Assembly (NCBI GenBank): GCA_031761405.1
Contig: JASEVX010000006.1
Coordinates: forward strand, 28,229,533 to 28,293,532
Source: Serripes groenlandicus
Taxonomy: Eukaryota; Mollusca; Bivalvia; Cardiida; Cardiidae
DNA length: 64,000 bases
Direction: 5' to 3'
The translations under genes and the position numbers were made by a program. This document shows, piece by piece, positions 49,662 to 58,572 of the stretch (position 1 is its first letter; the number at the start of each line of letters is the position of its first letter). The notes beneath the pieces were generated by a model. It was given only the letters and a program-made list of their open reading frames with translations. It ran no database searches and was not told the origin of the DNA.

Positions 49662-49700
49662 GTTAAAAACAGCGTTTAATCCCCAACAATAAAACAAACT
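49662..49700 (+). mobile_element. SINE-1 tail fragment beside a splice donor
   Basis: AAAACAGCGTTTAATCCCCA ACAATAAAACAAAC is the 3' tail of SINE-1 on the plus strand. It ends 9 bp from the exon boundary at 49710. Confidence 0.65.
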
Positions 49701-49709
49701 GATACATAC

Positions 49710-49892
49710 CCTGAGTTCTGGTAGTTTTCTTGTTTTAATTTTGGTTGGACTTCCAGGTGACAATGACTTTTTCGGCGAGAAAGCCGAAAAGATGTTGGCT
49801 GAGGGTGAAGAGGATGTCGCTGTGGCTCGAGCTTTCCTCAGGATCTTCTCCGAGGGTGTGAGACTTTTTAGTGCTTTAACCGCTTTCAGTTT
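49710..49892 (-). CDS. GLYR1: GLYR1/NPAC-like linker exon (Lys/Ser-rich)
   Basis: A 61-codon phase-0 exon: acceptor CATTGACAG, first codons KLKAVKALKS, last codons TRKLPELR, donor GTATGTATC. It has no in-frame stop and is rich in Lys, Ser and Pro (ANIFSAFSPKKSLSPGSPT), the composition expected of the disordered nuclear linker between PWWP and dehydrogenase domains. SP and TP pairs could be phosphorylation sites. Assignment rests on position and phase between the exons on either side, not on sequence recognition alone. Confidence 0.75.
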
Positions 49893-49975
49893 CTGTCAAT
49901 GATTATAATAGAAACTTTTTTTCAAGGTTACCTAAGTTCAGGAACTTCTCATCCCTGAGGCATTAGTTCTATTAA

Positions 49976-50150
49976 TTCCTATCCCCACATGTAGACCAAT
50001 TTTGACACCTCTCTAAATGAGATTTTTTTCCTTTTTTGACACAATGTTTTCAATAATAATACTTTCAGTTATAGATTTTTTTTTAAATATTTCAGCCTTG
50101 ATGTTTTAAAAATTGTCTATTGCAGATTTGCTGGATGTGGGAAAAGGTAT
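49976..50150 (-). mobile_element. Worn B-type MITE
   Basis: CCTATCCCCACATGTAGACC, GACACCTCTCTAAATGAGA and TTGCTGGATGTGGGAAAAGG. Lies 83 bp upstream (in gene direction) of the exon at 49710-49892. Positions 50151-50684 hold nothing recognised. Confidence 0.6.
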
Positions 50151-50684
50151 CTTGCATGTATACAATATATACGGTCAGTGTACGACAAATTTCAGAATTG
50201 TTTGGTAGCCCATTGGGCTACCAGATTTGGACCAATTCAAATAACATGACTGTTGCAAAAGACCTGACGTGCAGCATTCAGTTTTAAACAAATATGAAAT
50301 TTGGAAAAGAGACTTTTTGGTGGAGCTTGACAGATAGTAGAAAATTGGTACTAAGTTTTTCAAGATTATTTTGCACTAGGTTATTTGAAATATTCTGCAT
50401 AAAATGTATGTATTTTATCCATATTTACAAAAGATTCAAAAGCTATTGACAGAAATGTTTAAACTTGAGACCAAAAAATCAAATGATGCAATATAACTCT
50501 TCAAATTGAAGAAAAATAAAAGGCCACTGATTTAGGTCCCTCATCGAAACAGGGCATACGATACGAGTGTCAGTTTTCAAAGAAAGACATATTAAATAAA
50601 ATTCAATTTCATTAACCAAAAGTCAAATTTATCAGGTTCAATGTAGTTATTAAATCATAAAATATTGTCAAAAACAATGACGCA

Positions 50685-50745
50685 AATAATACCGTAACAC
50701 ATGAAACACGTTGAATTTGTTTCATGTGTTACGTACGGTATTATT
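50685..50745. repeat. Isolated perfect hairpin
   Basis: AATAATACCGTAACACATGA AAC pairs with GTTTCATGTGTTACGTACGG TATTATT apart from a three-base bulge (TAC), around a short loop. It matches none of the other families here. Confidence 0.7.
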
Positions 50746-51169
50746 CACAACATAGCCGCCTTTTTGATAATTGCGCAATGTTAATCATGGTTCCCTACTG
50801 AGAATTAGAAATCGGTAAACAGCGTTGAATGTAAAAATGGGGGTCCACTCTCTAATTACATTCGAGAATGATCGGGGTCGTGAATGTCATTGACCCAATT
50901 TCTCCTTTTATCCAATGAAATCGCAATTATTAAGTCATAAGATTTTTTCCTGCTGGTTATGCTAATTAATTTTGGTAAACAAAGCCATGATTGGGCATTT
51001 ATTATTCTTGGGAAATCATTTATAGATTTCATATTTTAAAAGTCGACTGTTGTTAATCTGTTGTTTGTGGGAAAAGGCGACATTTTTTTAACCCACACCC
51101 TGATGTTGTCTGTCTAGTGTCAAGTTAATATGACTAAGAAGGTCACCAAAGGTATGTTGATGTACCAGT
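50746..51169. other. Stretch with a MITE right-end relic, no gene
   Basis: AGTCGACTGTTGTTAATCTG TTGTTTGTGGGAAAAGG at 51041-51077 is a MITE end. Otherwise nothing recognised. Confidence 0.4.
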
Positions 51170-51440
51170 TAGTCATTCAAAATCAGACATTTATTTTCTA
51201 AATCTTACACTCTGGGCATATGGGGCAAAATAGCCCCAGCCCCTGATGGATATGGCCATGTCTTATTCCCAACTATTATGGCTTGAATGAATTAGGTAAA
51301 AGGTCACCCAAGGAACATGTCCACAAAATTATTTTCATTACAGACATATGAGGTAAAAACAGCCCCGCCCCCTGGCAGTCATATTTATTGACCAATTAAC
51401 ATTGCTTGAAGGAATCTTAGAGGTGGTCACCCCCCCAAAA
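51170..51440 (+). mobile_element. Fragment of a GGCC-headed tandem-core element
   Basis: Two units (AAAATAGCCCCAGCCCCTGA, AACAGCCCCGCCCCCTGGCA, GGTCACCCAAGGAACATG); head and tail hairpins are absent. Confidence 0.65.
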
Positions 51441-52262
51441 AAAAATTGTTCAAGAATTCAAGAAATAAAAAAATAAAAAAATTAGCAAATGAAATACAAA
51501 GAAATTAAAAAAAAAATTGAGCAAAATGCAAAGTTAAAAAAAAATAAGAAATTAAAAAAAATAACAAAACACAAACTATTTATCCCGAAATTTGTTTGAT
51601 ATGTTTAAGTACTTTATTTATGAAATTTGTGTTCACAATTTGAAATTAATCCAACAAAATATGAAGAAGCTTTGTCCAATTCTCAAAATCCACAAAAAAT
51701 CAAGTGTTTTACCCCTTAAAAAGGTCACACCCAGCATCTTCAATGTACAATGAGCAGAAGGGTATTAGATGTAACTACATTCCAAATACGAAAGCCCTAG
51801 TACCAGTACTTATTGAGAAAAATAAAAAAAATCGAAACTCTAACGTTGAGCTCAACGCAAAATTGAAAAAATCCAAGAAATGAAAAAGAAAAAAAATCCA
51901 AACGTTTGACCCTAAAACCGGTTTGATATGTAGAAGTATTTTATTTATGAAATATGTGTGCACAACTTTGAAATCAATCTAACAAAAAATGAGGAAGCTA
52001 TGACCAAATCTCAATGTCAACCCAAAACCACCAAAATCATTTTTTTTACCCCAAAAAGAAGGTCACACTCAGTATCTTTAGCATACAATGTGAAGAAGGG
52101 TATTATATGTAACTATATTCCAAATATGAAAGCCCTAGTACCAGTAATTATTCAGAAAAATTGGAAAAACGTAACTTTAATGTTGGGCTAAACGCCATCG
52201 CCAGAAAAGCAACACCTTAGTCTCGCTTTCGCTACTTCATCGCAGCGAGACAAAAACTGCCC
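51441..52262. repeat. 327-bp tandem duplication in A-rich DNA
   Basis: After an A-rich tract (51441-51570), units starting GTTTGATATG at 51594 and 51921 share TACTTTATTTATGAAAT, AAGGTCACAC(C/T)CAG, GAAGGGTATTA and GAAAGCCCTAGTACCAGTA. The end carries GTCTCGCTTTCGCTACTTCA TCGCAGCGAGAC, a palindromic terminus (52214-52245) typical of a dispersed element. Confidence 0.7.
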
Positions 52263-52397
52263 CCAAATTAAAAATTGTCATCATGTTTATAAAGTTTAAT
52301 TGGAATATGTAAAACAAGATGGGCCATGAGCTAAAAATGGACTGGTGACCATGTCTTTCAACGGATCAGAATGGTTTGTACATTTTTTGGTAGAGGA

Positions 52398-52478
52398 TCA
52401 CTAGTATTGGTAATTTACCCAGGAACAGCTGTGATATGATTGAAATAATATTGAAAGCAGCATAAAACACAAAATAAA
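52398..52478 (+). mobile_element. SINE-2 tail fragment
   Basis: GTATTGGTAATTTACCCAGG AACAGCTGTGATATGATTGA and AAAGCAGCATAAAACAC match the complement of the SINE-2 tail; no head. Confidence 0.65.
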
Positions 52479-52644
52479 CTAACTCATTACAATGGCACCA
52501 GTTTTGCAAGGAATTCAATTATTTTAACAATTTGGACAACTGGTTTAGGAGAAATTGTTGGTAGGGAAATGTTAACAGATAAACAGACCACACTAGACGA
52601 TGAGTGCTCCTCACACTAGCTTGTAAACCCTGCTCTTCTTTTGT

Positions 52645-52955
52645 TTCATTGGCGTTTTATGGCATTTTCATTAATATTTCAGTTATATCTTGGTGACAGT
52701 TCACTTATTCATGATCCCTGGGTAAACTACTAATTTCTAGGCTAGGAAATGTGCCTTGTCCAAGGACACTTCACCATAACCATTGCGCCACACCTGGGGA
52801 TTGAACCAGAGTGAAAGTTCACTTATTCATGATCGCTGTGTAAACAACTCAGTTCTAGGCTAGGAAATGTGTCTTGCTCAAGGGCACTTCACCATAACTG
52901 GGATGCCTGGTTCCAAATCCATGATGCTAACCACTCAGCCAAGACGGATTCCTAC
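52645..52955 (-). mobile_element. SINE-1 with an internal duplication
   Basis: Minus strand head AATCCGTCTTGGCTGAGTGG TTAGCATC. The block from GTGAAGTG(C/T)CCTTG to ATGAATAAGTGAACT occurs twice (about 52692-52800 and 52805-52895), then tail ATGCCATAAAACGCC. Confidence 0.78.
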
Positions 52956-53106
52956 CGCACTTCATGCTCAGGTGAGCGGAAATAATGATGGAGAAAGGCA
53001 ATCACTACTACTCTCCCTGCTTTAAAGGCAGGTAACAGAATATGCTGCAGAATATTTTTTATGCAAACTTAACTTATTAGCAAAGTACTTTCAAACAAAT
53101 GGACAT

Positions 53107-53277
53107 TGTTTAAAATCTTCACACATACCATCAAATCTTGCGGCAGAGGACTTTGAAAACATTATGTCAAAATGATTGAAACTCTCTATAAATTAAATAA
53201 CACTTGCTCATCATGTTTTTAAAAGTTGTCTGCTACAGTGGCATTAAAATGCATATGTATGTGGGAAAGGCTTAGTC
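53107..53277 (+). mobile_element. Worn B-type MITE in a GLYR1 intron
   Basis: TCTTCACACATACCATCAAA, GCGGCAGAGGACTTTGAAAA and TGTATGTGGGAAAGGCTTAG; it ends about 40 bp from the donor of the exon at 53317. Confidence 0.65.
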
Positions 53278-53316
53278 TTCATGCATTATCTTTAAAATGA
53301 AATCTGGTGTAATTAC

Positions 53317-53388
53317 CTTTCCAGTAGAGTTAGCTCCTGACTGTCTTGTTTTCAGTGATCTGGGAGTTTTTCTGGGAGACTCCGAATC
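53317..53388 (-). CDS. GLYR1: GLYR1/NPAC-like linker exon (short, basic)
   Basis: A 24-codon phase-0 exon: acceptor TTTTTTTTCAG, encoded residues DSESPRKTPRSLKTRQSGANSTGK (in two runs: DSESPRKTPRSL, KTRQSGANSTGK), donor GTAATTAC. SPRK and TPRS repeats and the high Lys/Arg content fit a DNA-contacting, phosphorylatable linker. It was accepted because it has good sites at both ends, the same phase and strand as its neighbours, and opens with Asp-Ser like the next upstream exon. Confidence 0.7.
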
Positions 53389-54055
53389 CTGAAAAAAAAT
53401 AATTAGGACGTAAATATATTGAAAATATAACCCTATTTTAAAAATACTCAGATACAAAATTGTTTAATATTTTAAGGAAAATATCATAAAATATTTAAAG
53501 TTCCTGAATGGATTTAATGGGCAAGCAATTTGCTTAACAATGTCCATAAATAAGGAATAACATGTTGCAGTACTTAGCGATACATCAGTTTATATTGCAA
53601 TATGAGGAGAGTGGGAATTTTTACATCTCGCGAGACCATAGGTAAAGTAAGATTAGACCAAGCACAAGTCAGGTGAAATTTCAATTGTCCCACTCTTTGA
53701 GTAGTACAATACAAACAGACATACTGCTACTGCAACGTAATTTTCTTTTTATTACATACCTAGTTTTACTTTTAAGACAGAATAAAGAAAACTTCTGCAA
53801 ATTTCTAAATTGCCAATAACGAAATGAGACAATTTTCACATTAATTATAAATGGCTTGTGAGTGATATCCATCTAATCATATTTTACTGTCTTCCCAATA
53901 CCATATTTGGCACCGTATTCGATAAGGTAAAATACCATACTAAATATGGTTATGAGATGTTGCTAAAATATGGTGGAATTTTTAACAGCTGTGTTGTATT
54001 TGCACATGATAATCTGCATATGTTTGCACCAAAAAATGTGCAGGTATATAATTAA
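53389..54055. other. Intron stretch with no recognised feature
   Basis: AT-rich, without MITE, SINE or tandem-core sequence; short frames on both strands look random. Confidence 0.5.
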
Positions 54056-54497
54056 TCTTGAGTGCTCACCTGATTTAAGCAATGTGATTTGTCATGCCAA
54101 CCACAATAACTTTTTTTTCTAACAACCAAGATTTTAAATTTGTTCACTTTAGCCATATAAGGCAAAACAGCCACACCACTGGCGGCCATGTTTTATAACC
54201 AATCAACATGGCTTCCAGGAATCTGAAAGAAGGTCCCCCTAGGAACATTATTTGAAAATAGAACAACCTGTTTGGGAGGAGACTTTTTTTTTAATTTTTT
54301 CTTTTGGTTGCCATGGAAACCAGAGTTCTGCATTGATTAAAAAAATGAAGGAATTTTGGTAAGGACATCGAGGGGATACTTTCTGTGAAGTTTCATCCCG
54401 ATTGACCAACTGGTTAGAGAGAAGATGTTGATGGTCGACGGAAAAAAGGGCGATCACAATAACTTTTAAAAGCACTTCTTGCTCAGGTGAGCTTATG
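54056..54497 (+). mobile_element. GGCC-family tandem-core element, head truncated
   Basis: GTGCTCACCTGATTTAAGCA ATGTGATTTGTCATGCCAAC (as at 34670), one unit, and end GGGCGATCACAATAAC...AGCACTTCTTGCTCAGGTGA GCTTA. Confidence 0.7.
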
Positions 54498-54574
54498 AAA
54501 TCTAAACAAACACACCAACAACATGGCGATTCCTATGTCTGTCAACAAACTTTGTCTTGTCATAAGTATTGACC

Positions 54575-54975
54575 CTTTACCTCATGCAGATGCATTTTGA
54601 CGTCTTTGAAGCAGACATTGTTAATGAAATAGCTTAATCAGTCGAGGCCATTTTGAGGGCTTGGTGTGAAACGGTTGTAACTTAAATTGCTATTTTTTTT
54701 ACCAAGATTTATCAACTCGCCATAAAGTCTTAACAAGCGTTAACTCATTTTTCTTGGTAAACAATGGAAATTTAGGTGCCATTGCTCGTTCTGAGCAATG
54801 GCATCTAAATTTGCATTGTTTACAAAGGGGTCAAAATTTCCCCTAAACAAGGGTTTTCAAAATAGGTTTTTAGTTACAACCGTTTCACGCCAAGCCCTCG
54901 ATTTGTTATTTAAAACCATTTTCAACATAAAACAAATCTGCAGCAGACGACCTTGAAAATATATTGGCAAAAACA
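54575..54975 (-). mobile_element. MITE fragments around a different hairpin MITE
   Basis: TTGACCCTTTACCTCATGCA GATGCATTTTGACGTC at the left, ACATAAAACAAATCTGCAGC AGACGACC at the right. Confidence 0.55.
54655..54899. mobile_element. Hairpin MITE of a separate family
   Basis: Inverted ends GAGGGCTTGGTGTGAAACGG TTGTAACT and AGTTACAACC GTTTCACGCCAAGCCCTC match at 27 of 28 positions. A second internal hairpin AATTTAGGTGCCATTGCTCG / GAGCAATGGCATCTAAATT lies at the centre. 245 bp, no reading frame; the target duplication is not clear. The core TTGCTCGTTCTGAGCAA resembles the TTAA MITE hairpin, perhaps by chance. Confidence 0.82.
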
Positions 54976-55009
54976 TAAAAATCTTAAAAACAGACAAGCA
55001 CTTTAATAA

Positions 55010-57410
55010 TAATGGAATTTTGTCCCTTTTCTGATGCCTCCCAGCTGCCATGTTATTCAACCAATCATTATGGCTTGAACATTTTTTGTAGATGGTCACC
55101 CAAGCATCATTTTTACCAAATAAAACAGGAATTTGACAAGCAGATTCAGAGAAGAAGAATTTTAAAGATTGGCCCTTTTCCCCCCTTTGTGATGCCACAG
55201 TAGAATTCTCAATAGAATTTAAATCTTTGAACAATTTTAAAACAAGAGGGCCATGAGGCCCTGAAATCGCTCACCTGAGAATGGGCTATTTAAAACATTT
55301 ATAACTCTCTCATGCTCAAGCCAAACATGTGGCTTCCAGAGTGTTAACAAGATTTCCCTTAAATTTGGTCATGACATGACATGACCCATATTCGAACTTG
55401 GCCTGATATCATCAGGACAAACTTTCTGATAAAGTTTCAACATGCTCAAGTTTAAAATGCGGCTTCAAGAGTGTTAACGAGATTTTCCTTAAATTTGGCC
55501 TAGTGACCTAGTTTTTGACCCGACATGACTCATATTCGAACTTGGCCTAGCTATTACTTAGACAAATATTCTGACAAAGTTTCAACATGCTCAAGCCAGA
55601 AATGTGGCTTCTCGAGTTTAATCAAGATTTCTTTAAATTTGGCCTAGTGACCTAGTTTTTGACCGGACATGACCCATATTCGAACTTGGCCTAGATATCA
55701 AAAGACAAACTTTCTAATAAAGTTTCAACATGCTCAAGTTTAAAATGTGGCTTCCAGAGTGTTAACAAGATTTTCCTTCAATTTGGCCTAGTGACCTACT
55801 TCTTGACCGGACATGACCCATATTCGAACTTGGCCTAGATATCATCAAGACAAACTTTCCGACAAAGTTTCAACATGGTCAAGTTTAAAATGTGGCTTCC
55901 AGAGTGTTAACAAGATTTTCCTTCAATTTGGCCTAGTGACCTAGTTTTTGACCCGACATGACCTATATTCGAACTTGGCCTAGATATCACTATGACAAAC
56001 ATTCTGACAAAGTTTCAATATGCTCAAGCCAAAAATGCGGCTTCAGGAGTGTTAACAAGATTTTCCTTAAATTTGACCTAGTGACCTAGCTTTTGACTCG
56101 ACATGACCTATTTTCGAACTTGGCCTAGATATCACTAAGACAAACATTCTGACAAAGTTTCAACATGGTCAAGTTTAAAATGTGGCTTCCAGAGTGTTAA
56201 CAAGATTTTCCTTCAATTTGGCCTAGTGACCTAGTTTTTGACCCGACATGACCTATATTCGAACTTGGCCTAGATATCACTATGACAAACATTCTGACAA
56301 AGTTTCAATATGCTCAAGCCAAAAATGCAGCTTCAGGAGTGTTAACAAGATTTTCCTTAAATTTGACCTAGTGACCTAGCTTTTGACCCAACATGACCTA
56401 TTTTCGAACTTGGCCTAGACATCACTAAGACAAACATTCTGACAAAGTTTCAACATGCTCAAGCCAAAAATGCGGCTTCAGGAGTGTTAACAAGATTTTC
56501 CTTAAATTTGGCCTAGTGACCTACTTTTTGACCGGACATGACCCATATTCGAACTTGGCCTAGATATCATCAAGACAAACTTTCCGACAAAGTTTCAACA
56601 TGGTCAAGTTTAAAATGTGGCTTCCAGAGTGTTAACAAGATTTTCCTTCAATTTGGCCTAGTGACCTAGTTTTTGACCCGACATGACCTATATTCGAACT
56701 TGGCCTAGATATCACTATGACAAACATTCTGACAAAGTTTCAACATGCTCAAGCCAAAAATGCGGCTTCAGTAGTGTTAACAAGATTTTCCTTAAATTTG
56801 ACCTAGTGACCTAGCTTTTGACCCGACATGACCTATTTTCGAACTTGGCCTAGATATCACTAAGACAAACATTCTGACAAAGTTTCAACATGCTCAAGCC
56901 AAAAATGCGGCTTCAGGAGTGTTAACAAGATTTTCCTTAAATTTGACCTAGTGACCTAGCTTTTGACCCGACATAACCTATTTTCGAACTTGGCCTAGAT
57001 ATCACTAAGACAAACATTCTGACAAAGTTTCAACATGCTCAAGCCAAAAATGCGGCTTCAGGAGTGTTAACAAGATTTTCCTTAAATTTGACCTAGTGAC
57101 CTAGATTTTGACCCCACATGACCCAGTTTCGAACTTGGCCTAGAGTTGATCGAGATATATGTTCTGATAAACTTTTATAAAGATTGGATGCAAAATGTTG
57201 CCTCTAGTGGATTAACAAGCAAATGTTGACGACGGACGACGGACAAAAGGCGATCACAATAACTCACCTTGAGCACTACGTGCTCTGGTGAGCTAAAAAG
57301 ACCACCAAATAAAGAGATGTTGTTTAAAGCTCAAGTAAACAATCCACGACGACGAACAGAGAGTGATCAGAATAGATTTACTTGAGCCTTCGGCTCAGGT
57401 AATTTAAAAA
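55010..57410 (+). mobile_element. GGCC-family element interrupted by a larger one
   Basis: 55010-55240 has one unit (GCCATGTTATTCAACCAATC, GATGGTCACCCAAGCATC). 57300-57410 has a family-type end: GAGAGTGATCAGAATAGATT and the hairpin TTGAGCCTTCGGCTCAGGTA A. These are probably the two halves of one copy. Confidence 0.55.
55241..57296 (+). mobile_element. Tandem-core element with thirteen 145-bp units
   Basis: Head AACAAGAGGGCCATGAGGCC CTGAAATCGCTCACCTGAG; end GGCGATCACAATAACTCACC TTGAGCACTACGTGCTCTGG TGAGCTAAAA. CCTAGTGACCTA-type unit starts fall at 55353, 55498, 55642, 55786 and then every 145 bp exactly from 55931 to 57091. Two unit variants alternate between about 55931 and 56801 (GTTTAAAATGTGGCTTCC and GCCAAAAATGCGGCTTCAGG), so amplification also proceeded by pairs. 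The terminal hairpin GAGCACTACGTGCTC is intact. Confidence 0.9.
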
Positions 57411-57414
57411 CACT

Positions 57415-57790
57415 TGCAAAAAGATAAATTGCTCATCAGAAACACTTTTTCCATTTGTCACACTGTTTTCAAATCTGTTAATCATAGTTCCATTAACAGA
57501 AATTATTCATAGATGTTTTAACCCTTTCCCTCATACGACAATTCTGCAGCAGACGACTTTGAACGTATTTTGTCAAAACATAGAAAATCTCCATAATTGA
57601 ATGGATAACCTATGACTAAAAGTGGAAAACATTGTGGCAAAAGGAGAAATTGCACGTTCTGTGCAATTTCTTCTTTTGTCACTATGTTTTCAAAAAGCCG
57701 TCTGCTGCAGAGGCGTCAGAAAGCGTCTATATGAGGGAAAGGGATAAAGTCTTCTGCTGCAGATTTCTTATTTGTGGGAAAGGGAGGGTT
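57415..57790 (-). mobile_element. Older MITE hosting a young MITE
   Basis: AAATTGCTCATCAGAAACAC TTTTTCC and AAATTATTCATAGATGTTTTAA lead in; AGTCTTCTGCTGCAGATTTC TTATTTGTGGGAAAGGG follows the insertion. Confidence 0.72.
57518..57747 (+). mobile_element. 230-bp A-type MITE nested at an internal TTAA
   Basis: TTAACCCTTTCCCTCATACG to TATATGAGGGAAAGGGATAA; hairpin AAATTGCACGTTCTGTGCAATTT. Confidence 0.93.
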
Positions 57791-57835
57791 TAGGTAAAGG
57801 AGCCACATCTGTTTTTCAACACTAACTCATATGAC

Positions 57836-58065
57836 TTAACCCTTTCCCTCATACAACAATTCTGCAGCAGATGACTTTGAACATATTTTTTCAAAAAATA
57901 GAAAATCTCTATAATTGAATTGATAACCTATAACTAAAAGTGGAAAACATTGTGGCAAAAAGAGAAATTGCTCATTTTGAGCAATTTCTTTTTTTGTCAC
58001 TATGTTTTCAAAAAGCCGTCTGCTACAGAGGTGTCAGAAAGCGTCTTTATGAGAGAATGGGTTAA
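57836..58065 (+). mobile_element. Full-length 230-bp TTAA hairpin MITE
   Basis: TTAACCCTTTCCCTCATACA to TTATGAGAGAATGGGTTAA; hairpin AAATTGCTCATTTTGAGCAATTT. Confidence 0.93.
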
Positions 58066-58164
58066 ATGGGACAGGAAGAGGGTTGCCCTATTAAATATGT
58101 GAGAAATCTTATGAAATTTTGAAGCTTCCACTAAACACCCCTACCTTAATTTCCAATGATTTAA

Positions 58165-58445
58165 GCCTGTCTGTTCTGCAGTGGCACTTTGGCGCATAGA
58201 CAGCAGACATTTCAACACATTGCAGTAAAAGAAGAAACTATTCCACATGAGCAATTTCTCCTTTTACCACAATGTTTTCAACCCTATTCAGCAATCATAT
58301 TAAATTTTATGAAATTTTCAAAAATAATTGACTAGACATTTTCGAGGTTGCCTAATGCTGAATTGATGTACTGGAAAAGGTAAACACTTTCTCACTTACA
58401 ACACATTTGCAGCAGGTGACATTGAAATCATTTAGTCAAGAAAAT
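58165..58445. mobile_element. Worn MITE pieces
   Basis: CTGCAGTGGCACTTTGGCGC, ATTGCAGTAAAAGAAGAAAC and GAGCAATTTCTCCTTTTACC; then a left end CACTTTCTCACTTACAACAC at 58385. Confidence 0.55.
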
Positions 58446-58572
58446 AAAAAAAACTTCTTTAACCCTTTCCCTCATACAGCAATTCTGCGACTTTGAACAT
58501 GTTTTGTCAAACAAGAGGGCCATGATGGCCCTGGAATCGCTCACCTGATTTTTTTTTTCACTTTAGCTATAT

